From positions 1-32,353 of the forward strand of contig JBBDYO010000031.1 in NCBI GenBank assembly GCA_040901495.1: DNA of 32,353 bases. The letters are read 5' to 3'. A model generated the notes under the pieces. It was not told the DNA's origin, ran no database searches, and saw only the letters and a list, made by a program, of their open reading frames with translations. This document shows, piece by piece, positions 1-8,112 of the stretch. Source of the DNA: VRUE01 sp040901495 (GTDB lineage Bacteria; Actinomycetota; Thermoleophilia; Solirubrobacterales; 70-9). How positions within the stretch are numbered: position 1 is the stretch's first letter; every line of letters begins with the position of its first letter. The position numbers were made by a program, and so were the translations under genes.

Positions 1-67
1 GATCGGCCAGGGTCGACTTGCCGTGGTCGATGTGGGCGATGATCGAGAAGTTGCGAATCTGGTCCAT
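1..67 (-). CDS. lepA: Elongation factor 4 (LepA), N-terminal fragment
   Basis: Only the first 22 codons lie in the window; the gene runs off the left edge. The translation begins MDQIRNFSIIAHIDHGKSTL, which is the hallmark N-terminus of LepA/EF4. The AHIDHGKST stretch is the G1 P-loop of the translational GTPase fold. LepA is a membrane- and ribosome-associated GTPase that acts on stalled or mis-translocated ribosomes. The ATG at 65-67 is the natural start, because the family begins three or four residues before IRNFSIIAHIDHGK. No clear Shine-Dalgarno sequence precedes it. A long hairpin element (98-178) ends 31 bases upstream, so the leader of lepA would carry that structure if it is transcribed from the upstream gene. 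Confidence 0.95.
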   Translation of the reverse strand, partial: MDQIRNFSIIAHIDHGKSTLAD

Positions 68-97
68 CGGCGTGCGGAGTATGGCGGGCGCACTCGG

Positions 98-178
98 CGG
101 GCGGGTCCTGTCATGGAGATGAGGTCGTCGTCCTCGAAACTGCGGGCGACGACCTCAGATCTCCATGCCACCCGCCCG
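98..178. repeat. Long hairpin element A1 upstream of lepA
   Basis: This is an imperfect palindrome with 28 paired positions. The outer stem is 98-106 with 170-178, followed by an internal loop of CCTGT (107-111) against CC (168-169). The middle stem is 112-120 with 159-167, then a two-base bulge (157-158), and the inner stem is 121-130 with 147-156. The apical loop is TCCTCGAAACTGCGGG (131-146). It fills the spacer between the membrane protein stop (188) and the lepA start (67). The architecture, internal loops and apical loop recur at 1836-1968 with compensatory stem changes. No U-tract follows on either strand, so a classical intrinsic terminator is unlikely. Confidence 0.9.
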
Positions 179-187
179 AGAGTCCGA

Positions 188-1852
188 TCACCTACACGCC
201 GATGGGTCCATTGGTCCTTTGAGCTTGAAGATGATTGTGGGGGGTTTGCGCAGGACGATTTCTGAGTTGGGTCCGGCGGTCCAGGCCGCCGATACGGGGT
301 AGGGGGGCTTGTTGGGTTCGATTCGGTCGCGGCTGGTTACTACGTAGTCGTAGTCGCCGGCGTTGAGGGCGTGGCGCCAGGCGCGGCAGGTGGTGGGGGC
401 GACAAACCCGCCGTGGGGACGCTCCTCCCCCACGAACTGGACGCGGTTGGAGAGGTCGGTGCCGAACAACGGGTACTGGCGAGTGCTGGTGGTGGCGATC
501 CGGGCACCGGAGACCGGCTGCGCCCATTTGAACGCGGCGTCGAGCCCAGGGGTCGTGAAGTCGGGGTTGGCGTAGCGATCGCGCAGGTAATCCCGCTGCA
601 CGGGATAGCCGACGGCAATGACAGCCGCGGCGAGCAGCCCGGCGGCGGCAAGGCTCCACGTGGGCACTGCCAGCCTCCGTCGCGGCCCGACCTCGTCCCA
701 ACTCCGCATCCGCTCGCGGAACGGTGACGCGATCGGCAGCAATGCCAGGCCGAGGACGAGCGCCGGGGCCAGGTAGCGCAACCCGGACTCGAAGCCCCGG
801 GGCATCCCCTCCGGGCCAGACGCCGAGGTCGGCGCGACCAGCCAGGCAAGCGCCGCGGCAAGGCCCATCGCTCCGAGCACCCGCACCAGGGGGCTCGATC
901 GGCGGCTGAGGCAGAGCAGAAGGCTGGCCAGCGCAGCGAATGCCAGCAGCGGCCAGAAGAGCCCGAGGCCGTCGTGCAGCCCGAGGAAGAACCAGTCCGA
1001 CCAGACCGCGCCGTCGGTCAAATACCCGAAGACGCTGTGCCCTTCCCGCCCCCCCAGCTCCTGGGTGGGCGCCGGTAGCGAGATCGGGCCGAGCTGGTCG
1101 AACCACGGCAGGGGGTTGCCGCTGTGGACGAGGTTGCGCAGGTACCAGTAGCCGCCCCCGGCCAAAGCGGGCAGGCCGACCGCCGCGGCCGTGCGCCAGC
1201 GCTTTCCCGTTGGCGCGATCGCCACGAGACCAATGACGAGGGCCGCACATGGCAAGAGGAAATTGAGCTTGGTCCCGGCGGCAAGGCCGGCGGCGAGGCC
1301 GGTGACCACAAGCGCCCCGGTCGACAACGACCGCTCCCCGCTCCCGCGGTCAACCCAGGCGTTGATTGCGATCGCCGCGGCGGCGAGCAGGAAGAAGACC
1401 CCGACGATGTCATTCCGCGCTTCCCCGGCTTGGTCGGCAAGGGAGGGCACGCTCAGGGCGAGGGCCCCGAGCGCAAGCGACCAAGGAGCCACGCCATAAG
1501 GCTGTCCTATGCACCAGCAAGCGACCAGACAGCCGATGAACCAGCCGAGGTTCAGCAGCGGCGAGAGAAGGTCCCGCTCGAAAGCGTTCATCCCCACCGC
1601 GTGGAAAAGCTCCGCATTCGCTGGGTAGAACCAGGCCAGGAACTGCGGCGCGATGTAATGCAGATCGAAGGTGTTGCCCGTTTGGAAGAAGCTGGCGGCG
1701 AACGGGCCGTGGTACCAGGTCGAGTCAAACCCGGTCATGCCCGTGTCTAGCTTCAGGCGGACGCCGCTGGCGAAGTCAATGACCGCGATCGCTGCGATGA
1801 CGAGTGCCACCACAGTGGCTATATCGACGCCCCTGCCGGCGGGTCCTGTCAT
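188..1852 (-). CDS. ArnT/PMT-like multi-span membrane protein (C-terminal part)
   Basis: This is a polytopic membrane protein with about ten hydrophobic segments. The stretch DTGMTGFDSTWYHGPFAASFFQTG early in the protein resembles the first acidic loop of GT-C glycosyltransferases such as ArnT and PMT, where an acidic residue sits near the lipid-linked sugar site. By analogy it may transfer a sugar from a polyprenyl donor outside the membrane, but no substrate can be assigned. I took the ATG at 1852 as the start of this piece. The frame is also open upstream through a palindromic element and into the assembly gap. The next reading frame upstream (1923-2225) encodes about three further membrane segments, so both pieces probably belong to one gene. 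Downstream is lepA. Confidence 0.7.
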   Translation of the reverse strand: MTGPAGRGVDIATVVALVIAAIAVIDFASGVRLKLDTGMTGFDSTWYHGPFAASFFQTGNTFDLHYIAPQFLAWFYPANAELFHAVGMNAFERDLLSPLLNLGWFIGCLVACWCIGQPYGVAPWSLALGALALSVPSLADQAGEARNDIVGVFFLLAAAAIAINAWVDRGSGERSLSTGALVVTGLAAGLAAGTKLNFLLPCAALVIGLVAIAPTGKRWRTAAAVGLPALAGGGYWYLRNLVHSGNPLPWFDQLGPISLPAPTQELGGREGHSVFGYLTDGAVWSDWFFLGLHDGLGLFWPLLAFAALASLLLCLSRRSSPLVRVLGAMGLAAALAWLVAPTSASGPEGMPRGFESGLRYLAPALVLGLALLPIASPFRERMRSWDEVGPRRRLAVPTWSLAAAGLLAAAVIAVGYPVQRDYLRDRYANPDFTTPGLDAAFKWAQPVSGARIATTSTRQYPLFGTDLSNRVQFVGEERPHGGFVAPTTCRAWRHALNAGDYDYVVTSRDRIEPNKPPYPVSAAWTAGPNSEIVLRKPPTIIFKLKGPMDPSACR

Positions 1853-1968
1853 GGGGTTGGGGTCCTCGTCCTCGCAAGCTGCGGGCGAGGACCCCNNNNN
1901 NNNNNGTGGAGAGAGCAAAGTGTTAGTTCTGGGGGGGCCCCCCCCCCAACCCCCATGCCACCCGCCGG
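1836..1968. repeat. Long hairpin element A2, interrupted by the assembly gap
   Basis: This is the second copy of the element at 98-178. The outer stem is 1836-1844 with 1960-1968, with the same internal loop CCTGT/CC. The middle stem is 1850-1858 with 1948-1957 (one bulged C), and the inner stem is 1859-1868 with 1886-1895. The apical loop TCCTCGCAAGCTGCGGG (1869-1885) is nearly identical to that of the first copy. In copy 1 only two bases separate the inner and middle 3' arms. Here that place holds the N run plus 1906-1947, which includes a run of seven Gs followed by ten Cs. The extra sequence is probably an assembly artefact at a hairpin that is hard to sequence. Confidence 0.85.
1896..1905. 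other. Assembly gap (10 Ns)
   Basis: Ten undetermined bases mark a scaffold join of unknown true length. The gap falls at the 3' edge of the inner stem of hairpin element A2. The neighbouring 1906-1947 segment (less GC-rich sequence, then a homopolymeric G/C tract) may be unreliable. Reading frames crossing this point should not be trusted. Confidence 0.98.
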
Positions 1969-2225
1969 AGGAGCGTCCAGCTGGCCACCCCGGTGAATGC
2001 GACGGCGCAGAGATATGGCACTGGCTTGAATGCGCCGACGGTGCCTAGGAGCTCGGCGATCCAGATTAGGAGCGCCAGGGCGAGGACGGTGGTTGCTAGG
2101 AGGGCTGGGGGGCCTGAGAAGTTGGGGAGGAGGCGCGACCTCATGGCGAATGCGCCTAGGCAGGCGAAGGCGGCTAGGGCGGCAATCTGCGCCACGCCGA
2201 GCAGGTAGCAGCCCAGGTCGAGCAT
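1923..2225 (-). CDS. N-terminal membrane segments, probably the 5' part of the ArnT-like gene
   Basis: This 100-residue frame starts at an ATG (2225) directly abutting the murJ stop codon (TAA then ATG), which indicates translational coupling. It encodes about three hydrophobic segments (LGVAQIAALAAFACLGAF, ALLATTVLALALLIWIAELL, VPYLCAVAFTGVASWTLL) and no soluble domain. Its last residues (RRVAWGLGGGPPQN) are encoded by the outer arm of hairpin element A2 and by the doubtful G/C tract next to the gap, so the stop codon may be artificial. The following frame begins with another membrane segment. I infer that the two frames are one polytopic protein of about 650 residues, split by the gap. The alternative is a separate small membrane protein. 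Confidence 0.6.
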   Translation of the reverse strand: MLDLGCYLLGVAQIAALAAFACLGAFAMRSRLLPNFSGPPALLATTVLALALLIWIAELLGTVGAFKPVPYLCAVAFTGVASWTLLRRVAWGLGGGPPQN

Positions 2226-3818
2226 TTAGCCGCGGCGCAGGAGGCGGGTTATCTGCTCGAGCTCGGCGATTTTCATCAGCTTCGCCGCCCCCAGGTATGT
2301 CAGGCCGCCCAGCCCGAGGGCAACGCCGAGCGAAACGATCTGACCGATGAGGCCGCGGCCGAGCGCGCTGTCGAGCACGTCCCAGACGCCCAAGCTGACC
2401 GCGGCGAGCGCCCCGGAGGCGAGCACGATCCTGGTGCTGGTGGCGAGGAGCCGAGTCAGCTCGAGGCCGCCGAGGAGGCGGCGCAAGATGACGCACTGGG
2501 CGATGACGCTGCCCGCGGTCGCGATTGCGGTTGCGGCGACGATGCCTCCCACACCGAGGTGGTAGAGGCCAAGGGCCGCCAGGGCCGTCACCGCGAGGTT
2601 GCCGGCGGCGATTGTTGTCGGCACCCAGGGTCGCTGAAGGCTGAAGAAGGTCCGGGTGAGCAGCAGGAAGAGGCCGTTGGTCGGCAGCGAGAACGCGAAC
2701 CAGAAGAGCGCCGTTGCCACCAGGGTCGTCTGCTCCGGCGTGAACTCGCCGCGCTGGTAGACGAGGCGAATCATCGGATCGGAGAGGACGAGGACCGCCG
2801 CGGCGGCCGGCACCAGGATGAAGAGGATCTGGCGCATGCCGTTTGCCATCGTCGCCCGCAGGTTGTCGTGCTCGCCGCGGGACGCGAAGCGGGCCAGGGT
2901 CGGGAAGAGCACCGTGGCGATCGCCACCGAGAAGATCCCCTGCGGCAGTTGGTAGATGCGGAATGCCTTGTCGATCGCGGCCGGCGCCTCCTCGCTGACC
3001 AGCGTGCCGAACAGGCTGTTGATCACCAGGTTGAAGTTGATCAGCCCGAGGCTGATCGTCACCGGCAGCATCAGCAGCAGGACCCGCCGCACGTCGCGAT
3101 TGCGCCAGTCGAAGCTCCAGCCGAACTTGAACGGCGTGTTGCGCAGGTCGAAGACGGGGATCAGCAGCTGGACCAGGGTGCCGGCGAGGATGCCGATCGC
3201 GTATGCGTAGATCCGGTCCTGGCCCTCGAACATCGGCGCCAGCACGACCAGCAACAGGATGATCGTCAGGTTCCAGAACAGCGGCGCGATGGCGAAGGCC
3301 CCAAAACGGTCGTAGCTGTTGAGGATGCCGACGACCACGCCACTGATCCCGAGCAGGATCAGGATCGGGAAGAGGACCTGGGAGAGGGTGATCGTGAGAT
3401 CGAGGATCTCGCCCTCGAAGCCGGGAGCGACGAGTGGAATGATCAGCGGCGCGGCCAGAACGAAGAAGGCGGTGATCGCGCCGAGCACAAGGGTGACGAG
3501 CAGCAGCAGGGTCGAGGCGAGGCGAAATGCCTCGCGGTAGTTCTTTTTCTCGAGCTGCTCGGTGAAGATCGGCACGAAGGCGGGCTGGAGAGCTGCGTCC
3601 GCGAAGAGGCTGCGCACGAGGTTGGGCACCTGGAAGGCGATCGTGAAGGCGGACATCGGCCCGCTGACCCCGTAGTAGCCGGCGGCGACGATCTCACGAC
3701 CTAGGCCAGCTACCCGCGAGGCGGCGGTAGCGAGGGAGAAGAATGCCGTCGAGCGCGCAATGCGCCCGCTGCGGGCAGGTGTCTCAGGGGCGTCGGGGGT
3801 CTCCAAGCTCGATCTCAC
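2226..3818 (-). CDS. murJ: Lipid II flippase MurJ (MviN)
   Basis: The 530-residue protein is hydrophobic throughout, with about 14 membrane segments as in the MVF branch of the MOP superfamily. MurJ carries lipid-linked peptidoglycan precursors across the cytoplasmic membrane. Family landmarks include the N-terminal FFSLATAASRVAGLGREIVAAGYYG, the region VPNLVRSLFADAALQPAFVPIF (compare N-LRRLFAEGAFSQAFVP), and LPQGIFSVAIATVLFPTLAR in the second half. The length is close to the usual 510-550. The start used is GTG at 3818. A start further inside, near the first membrane helix, is possible, since the first 20 residues are polar and not conserved in the family. The gene is divergent from rpsT, only 24 bases away, and its stop abuts the next gene. 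Confidence 0.93.
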   Translation of the reverse strand: MRSSLETPDAPETPARSGRIARSTAFFSLATAASRVAGLGREIVAAGYYGVSGPMSAFTIAFQVPNLVRSLFADAALQPAFVPIFTEQLEKKNYREAFRLASTLLLLVTLVLGAITAFFVLAAPLIIPLVAPGFEGEILDLTITLSQVLFPILILLGISGVVVGILNSYDRFGAFAIAPLFWNLTIILLLVVLAPMFEGQDRIYAYAIGILAGTLVQLLIPVFDLRNTPFKFGWSFDWRNRDVRRVLLLMLPVTISLGLINFNLVINSLFGTLVSEEAPAAIDKAFRIYQLPQGIFSVAIATVLFPTLARFASRGEHDNLRATMANGMRQILFILVPAAAAVLVLSDPMIRLVYQRGEFTPEQTTLVATALFWFAFSLPTNGLFLLLTRTFFSLQRPWVPTTIAAGNLAVTALAALGLYHLGVGGIVAATAIATAGSVIAQCVILRRLLGGLELTRLLATSTRIVLASGALAAVSLGVWDVLDSALGRGLIGQIVSLGVALGLGGLTYLGAAKLMKIAELEQITRLLRRG

Positions 3819-3842
3819 TCGGTATAGTCGGCCGCCCGAAAC

Positions 3843-4109
3843 ATGGCCAACATAGCCTCACAGAAGAAGCGGATCCTACGCAGCGAGCGCGAGAGAACCG
3901 AGAACCGGCTCCTGACGAGCACGGTGAAGACGCATTTCCGTCGCCTCGAGCAGGCGGTGGAGGGCGGCGATTCCGCTGCGATCGCGACCGAGCACCGCTC
4001 GCTCGTCTCACGGATCGACAAGGCCGTGCAGAAGGGCGCGCTGCATAAGAACACTGGGGCTCGCAAGAAGTCCAGGGCCGCCCGCCTCGCCAAAGCCACA
4101 AGCAGCTAA
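3843..4109 (+). CDS. rpsT: 30S ribosomal protein S20
   Basis: This 88-residue basic protein starts MANIASQKKRILRSERERTENR and ends RKKSRAARLAKA, the pattern of S20 (three-helix bundle, binds 16S rRNA). It is one of the few plus-strand genes in the window. Upstream, TATAGT at 3823-3828 could be a -10 hexamer, but no good -35 box is visible. Transcription from it would give a very short leader without a Shine-Dalgarno sequence. The 3' end is convergent with holA, and the two stop codons share the bases CTAA at 4106-4109. This leaves no room for separate terminators. Confidence 0.95.
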   Translation: MANIASQKKRILRSERERTENRLLTSTVKTHFRRLEQAVEGGDSAAIATEHRSLVSRIDKAVQKGALHKNTGARKKSRAARLAKATSS

Positions 4110-5086
4110 GCGGCAACTCCCGCGGCCCGCCTGAGCGCAAGCGTCAAGGCGAGCTCGTCGCCGTAGTCCGCCCCGCCGCGACACCAAACCTCTAGGTCGG
4201 CTAGGGCAACCACCGCCTCCTGAAGCTCGTCGAGATCGACGCTCTTGACCCGGTTGACCAGCTGCTGCGCCGCGTAGGGATGCATGCTCAACCCCGACTC
4301 CACCTGCTTTTGGGGCACACCGGCCTCCAGCTGCATGGCGGCTATGCACGCGCTGCGCAGTCGCGAGGCGAGGCCGTAGATGAGGCCGGTGACGTTCTCT
4401 CCCTGAGCGAGCAGGGACTCTGCGATGTCCAGGACACGAGCCCGGTCCCGTTCGAGCAGGGCATCGGAGAGCGTCCAGGACACCGCTTCGGAGGTGTCGG
4501 CGATCATCGCGTCGAGGTCGCCGGGGCCGACCTCGCCCCCAGCCCCCGCCCAAAGCAGGAGCCGCTCGAGCTCGTTGCGGAGCCGCAGCGGGCTGGCGCC
4601 CATGCGATCGACCAGGATGCGGGCGGCAGCCGGATCGAGGCGAAACCCAAGCTCTTTCGCTTCTCCCACCAAGACCCGGGGCATGTCCCTGGCTTTCGGC
4701 GCCTGGAACTCCCGCACCTCGCCCTTCGCGGCCTTGACGAATTTCAGCAGTGCCGGCGGCGCTTTCGCCCGGGCGATCAAAACGACGGTCAGGTCGGGTG
4801 GAAGGTCGGCGATCGCCGTCCCGACGGCTTCCTGCTGGCGATTGCTCCAACGCTCCACTCCGTCGACCAGCAGGTAGCGGCGCGACTCGGTCAGCGCCAT
4901 TGCCGGAAGGGAGGCGAGGAATGCCTCGTGATCCGGCGAGCCGCGGCCCTCGCTTGGCTCGAACACCTCGAGCGCGGCGATGCCCCCCTCCCCTTCGGCT
5001 CGCTCGCGCAAGCGCGCACGGGTCGCGTCGATCTTCGCCTCGTCGGTCCCGGCGAATAGGTAAAGCGGACGCATCTCATCGGCCAT
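4106..5086 (-). CDS. holA: DNA polymerase III delta subunit
   Basis: The 326-residue protein has the size and layout of HolA. It has an N-terminal AAA+-like domain starting MRPLYLFAGTDEAKID and a domain with PKARDMPRVLVGEAKELGFRLDPAAARILVDRMGASPLRLRNELERL. A C-terminal collar helical domain ends with LALTLALRRAA. HolA opens the beta sliding clamp within the clamp-loader complex. Its place next to comEC/comEA and rpsT matches the conserved comEA-comEC-holA-rpsT cluster of many bacteria, which strengthens the call. The start ATG at 5086 gives MADEMRPLYLF; an internal ATG four codons later is also possible. Confidence 0.93.
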   Translation of the reverse strand: MADEMRPLYLFAGTDEAKIDATRARLRERAEGEGGIAALEVFEPSEGRGSPDHEAFLASLPAMALTESRRYLLVDGVERWSNRQQEAVGTAIADLPPDLTVVLIARAKAPPALLKFVKAAKGEVREFQAPKARDMPRVLVGEAKELGFRLDPAAARILVDRMGASPLRLRNELERLLLWAGAGGEVGPGDLDAMIADTSEAVSWTLSDALLERDRARVLDIAESLLAQGENVTGLIYGLASRLRSACIAAMQLEAGVPQKQVESGLSMHPYAAQQLVNRVKSVDLDELQEAVVALADLEVWCRGGADYGDELALTLALRRAAGVAA

Positions 5087-5159
5087 GCGCCGAGTCTAGA
5101 GCGACCGCTGGCGGTACCCGAAGCAGCTTGATGTCGGATGCGACAGTAAGACACACACC

Positions 5160-7025
5160 TCATCTCCCCTCGGTGCTCACCGCTACTGAGCCGGATCGGG
5201 CATCGATGACGATCGTGCCATCGTGGTCGGTGCGCAGGGTGGGGACGCCGTGCTCCGCGAGGGTTGCCAGCGTGGCGGGGGTTGGGTGACCGAAGGGATT
5301 GCCCTCTCCGACGGAGATCACGGCGAGCGCGGGAGCAGCCCGTTCGAGGAGCTCGCCCAGGCCGGCGTCTTCGCTGCCGTGGTGGGCGACCTTGAGGACA
5401 TCGACCGGGCCGACATCGATCGGAATCGCCTCAGCCTCGGCGTCGGCGGTCAGCAGCATCGAGAAGCCACGCCAGCGGGCGAGTGCGACGACCGCGAGCT
5501 GGTTCGGGTCCTCACCGGTATGCGGCCCGGCGAGCAGCTCGGGAGGTGGCCAGAGCACTTCCAGGCGCAGCCGGCCAGAGCGCAGCTCGGCGCCGGCTGC
5601 GATCCGCTGGGTCGCGGCTCCCCCGGCACGGGCCTCGGCGAGCGTGCGTGCGTCGAGCCGCCCATAGAGGAGCCGGTGCACCGGAAACCGCCCGAGTAAC
5701 TCTTCGATCCCACCGCCATGGTCGGACTGGTCGTGGGTGATGAGCACAGCGCCGAGCTCCGCGACCCCGGCCTCGCGCAGCTTCGCTTCCAGACCGTCGC
5801 CGGGAGGCCCACCGTCGACCAGCAACGCCGGCGCTCCGGCGGGCTGGAGCAGGATCGCATCGCCCTGCCCAATGTCGAAGACCGACACCCGCAGGCTGCC
5901 GGCGGGAACGCGAGCGCTCGTCTCGGCATCGGGCCACGGGAACGCCCAGGCAACGGCGACGAGTGCCACCGCCAGCCCAGCGGCCGGTGCCCCCCACGGT
6001 GTGGAGCGGCGCGAGCGCGAGGCCCGCCGCTTTCGCAGGGCGCCGATCCGCCATCGCCGCCGCAGGCGCCAAATCGACACCCCGATCACCGCCATCGCGA
6101 GGTATGACGCCGCCAGGCCAGTGTCCCCCAGACGAACCTCCAGATAGGCCCAGCTCGGCTGCCCGCACCAGGCAGCGACCTGAGCGATGTAGGCGAGCAG
6201 GAGAGCATTCAAGCCGTTGAGGGGCTCGACTGGGAAGACGGGTACTTGGCCGGCTGCTGCCACCAGCATCCCCAGCCACATCGCAGGCGCGACCGCGGGC
6301 AGCGCCAGCAGGTTGGCGACCAGGGTGGTGGTCGAGAGCGATTCGAAGTGAAAGGCGATCAGCGGCGCCGTCGCCAGGGTCGCGGCGATCGTCATCGCGC
6401 CGCCCTCCGCCAGCACCCGCCGCCATCCCCGGCTGCCCAGCCACGCCTCAATCGCGCCGCGGATCGGCGCCGCCAGCAGGAGGATCCCGAGGACCGCGGC
6501 GAAGCTCAGCTGCCAGCCGACGTCGGCGGCGATATGCGGATCGATGGCAAGCGTGACGATCGCGGCCAGTGCGAGCGCATAGAACCGAGAGGCGCGGCGC
6601 CCGGCCAGGGTCGCCAGCACCGTCAGCGCTCCCATCGTCCCGGCGCGCTGGATCGAGGGGCCGGCTCCGGCGAGCGGCACGTAGACGGCGATCAGGCCGA
6701 GGACCCAGACGAGCCGCATCCGCAGCGGAATCCCAAGTCCTGCCAGCACCGGCATGGCGAGCAGAGCCAGCAGCGCGACGTTTTGGCCGGAGACGGCGAG
6801 TAAGTGACTAAGGCCGGAACGGCGAAAGTCCTCGACCGTACGCTCGTCGATCCCCTCGTCCTTGCCGAGCACGAAGCCCTTGGCCAGCTCGGCCTCACGA
6901 GCCGGCATTCCCCTGGTCAGCGCGGCTTCGGCGCGCTGACGAGTTTCATCGGTGTGGGCAAGCGCAAGGCCCACAACGAGGACCACTCCGAGCACGAGCA
7001 GCAGGGGCGGCGCCGGGCTTCGCAT
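5160..7025 (-). CDS. comEC: ComEC/Rec2 DNA-uptake channel protein
   Basis: This 621-residue membrane protein combines a competence (ComEC) domain with a C-terminal metallo-beta-lactamase-like domain. The competence part contains FRRSGLSHLLAVSGQNVALL, GPSIQRAGTMG and WQLSFAAVLGILLLAAP, all family hallmarks. The C-terminal part begins near VSVFDIGQGDAILLQ and carries the metal-site motif ITHDQSDHGGG and later KVAHHGSEDAG. The protein forms the inner-membrane channel through which single-stranded DNA enters during transformation. It is shorter than typical 750-residue ComEC proteins because the usual N-terminal DUF4131 region is largely absent; only one short membrane helix precedes the competence domain. 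It starts three bases after the comEA stop, so the two are coupled. Confidence 0.94.
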   Translation of the reverse strand: MRSPAPPLLLVLGVVLVVGLALAHTDETRQRAEAALTRGMPAREAELAKGFVLGKDEGIDERTVEDFRRSGLSHLLAVSGQNVALLALLAMPVLAGLGIPLRMRLVWVLGLIAVYVPLAGAGPSIQRAGTMGALTVLATLAGRRASRFYALALAAIVTLAIDPHIAADVGWQLSFAAVLGILLLAAPIRGAIEAWLGSRGWRRVLAEGGAMTIAATLATAPLIAFHFESLSTTTLVANLLALPAVAPAMWLGMLVAAAGQVPVFPVEPLNGLNALLLAYIAQVAAWCGQPSWAYLEVRLGDTGLAASYLAMAVIGVSIWRLRRRWRIGALRKRRASRSRRSTPWGAPAAGLAVALVAVAWAFPWPDAETSARVPAGSLRVSVFDIGQGDAILLQPAGAPALLVDGGPPGDGLEAKLREAGVAELGAVLITHDQSDHGGGIEELLGRFPVHRLLYGRLDARTLAEARAGGAATQRIAAGAELRSGRLRLEVLWPPPELLAGPHTGEDPNQLAVVALARWRGFSMLLTADAEAEAIPIDVGPVDVLKVAHHGSEDAGLGELLERAAPALAVISVGEGNPFGHPTPATLATLAEHGVPTLRTDHDGTIVIDARSGSVAVSTEGR

Positions 7026-7028
7026 TGA

Positions 7029-7613
7029 TTAGGGCTGGAGGCGGGCGCGCAACGACTCCATCGTCGCCGGGCCGATACCGCTCACCTCGTCGAGCTGCTC
7101 GACCGAGGCGAGGCCGCCGTGAAGGTCGCGGTACTCGACGATCGTTTCCGCGGTCACCGGACCGATCCCGTCGATCGTGTCGAGTTGCTCGACGGTCGCG
7201 CTTCCGAGGCTGATCGGGCCGTCTTCGGCCCCCACCCCCGACACACCGGAGCTTCCCGCCGGCCCCCGCTCGGGAACGACGACCTGCTGTCCGTCGGTGA
7301 GACGAGCCGCCCGATTGATCGCTTCCAGCAGCGCCCCAGCGACCGGCCCCCCGGCCCGGTCGACCGCGTCGATGACCCGCGCCCCGGCAGGCAGCCGGTA
7401 GACGCCCGGCCGCCGCACCGCGCCGGCCACGTCGACAACGATGTCGGCGCCGCCGCTCTGGAGGCTGAAGCTGCCCTCGTCAGCCGAGCTGCTGGCCGGC
7501 GGGTAGGCGGGATCACCGCTGTCGCTGGCCCTGACCGCTCGCGCGCCGACCAGCAGCAGGGCGACAGCGACGGCGCCGTAGACGATGGCCTGCGAGCGGG
7601 AGAGGTCGGGCAT
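7029..7613 (-). CDS. comEA: ComEA helix-hairpin-helix DNA-binding protein
   Basis: The 194-residue protein has one N-terminal membrane anchor (about residues 9-27), then an SLBB domain (IVVDVAGAVRRPGVYRLPAGARVIDAVDRAGG, about 58-90). Two helix-hairpin-helix motifs lie at the C-terminus (SATVEQLDTIDGIGPVTAETIVEYR and ASVEQLDEVSGIGPATMESLRARL). ComEA binds incoming double-stranded DNA at the cell surface and passes it to ComEC, which is encoded next. The 57-base spacer upstream holds a TTTTTT run and a GTGCGCAC palindrome but no convincing promoter or terminator. Confidence 0.94.
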   Translation of the reverse strand: MPDLSRSQAIVYGAVAVALLLVGARAVRASDSGDPAYPPASSSADEGSFSLQSGGADIVVDVAGAVRRPGVYRLPAGARVIDAVDRAGGPVAGALLEAINRAARLTDGQQVVVPERGPAGSSGVSGVGAEDGPISLGSATVEQLDTIDGIGPVTAETIVEYRDLHGGLASVEQLDEVSGIGPATMESLRARLQP

Positions 7614-7670
7614 CCCCCGAAGCGTTCACCCAGCTGGCGCGCGCGTGGTGCGCACAATCAAAAAATTCGG

Positions 7671-8069
7671 TTACAGATCCTCGTCGTCGTCGTAACCGCT
7701 GACCTCGGCCATCTGCTCACCGTAGAGCTCCGCGACGGCGACGGGCGGCGACTGGACCGAGACGCAGACCAGGGCGTCCTCCCCATCGTTGGCGACCGAG
7801 TGGTCGGTTGCCGGGGGAACCAGGATCAGGTCGCCCTCGCCCACCTCCTGGGTATCGCCGGCCACTGACATCGTGCCGGCGCCACGCACGACGACGTAGA
7901 CCTGCTCGGCCTTCCCGTCGGAGTGAAGCGTCTGCTGCGTCCCAGTCGGCACCTCCAGCCAGGTGACGGACATATTGCGGGACCCCATCTCGCCCGCGTC
8001 CATGAGGACGTGGGAACGAAGTCGGTGCCACTCCTCGACCGGAGCATCTGCGAGCCGCCTGACCAGCAT
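7671..8069 (-). CDS. Cupin-domain protein
   Basis: The protein is a single small beta-barrel cupin of about 132 residues. The two cupin motifs are visible as TLHSDGKAEQVYVVVRGAGTMSVAGDTQEVGEGDLILVPPATDHSVAND. Metal-ligand positions appear partly altered: the first motif has HSDGKAEQ where HxH(x)3-4E is usual, and the second motif keeps the late His of DHSV. The function is therefore uncertain; it may be a non-catalytic sensor or an isomerase-like protein. The C-terminus is acidic (GYDDDEDL). I chose the ATG at 8069, because upstream codons overlap the leuS 3' region and lack cupin similarity. It lies 43 bases downstream of leuS and probably shares its transcript. Confidence 0.82.
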   Translation of the reverse strand: MLVRRLADAPVEEWHRLRSHVLMDAGEMGSRNMSVTWLEVPTGTQQTLHSDGKAEQVYVVVRGAGTMSVAGDTQEVGEGDLILVPPATDHSVANDGEDALVCVSVQSPPVAVAELYGEQMAEVSGYDDDEDL

Positions 8070-8112
8070 TCGCGGGCTTTGTACCAGATACGCGACCCGA
8101 TGCGTGAATGTC

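Noticed and set aside
2559..3704. A 381-codon plus-strand frame opposite murJ, rich in Glu, Gln, Arg and Asp.
   Set aside because: Its composition is the typical antisense shadow of a hydrophobic protein gene, and murJ is clearly real.
5087..5159. ACCGC/GCGGT palindrome between comEC and holA.
   Set aside because: With a realistic loop only 4 bp remain, so no element is supported there.
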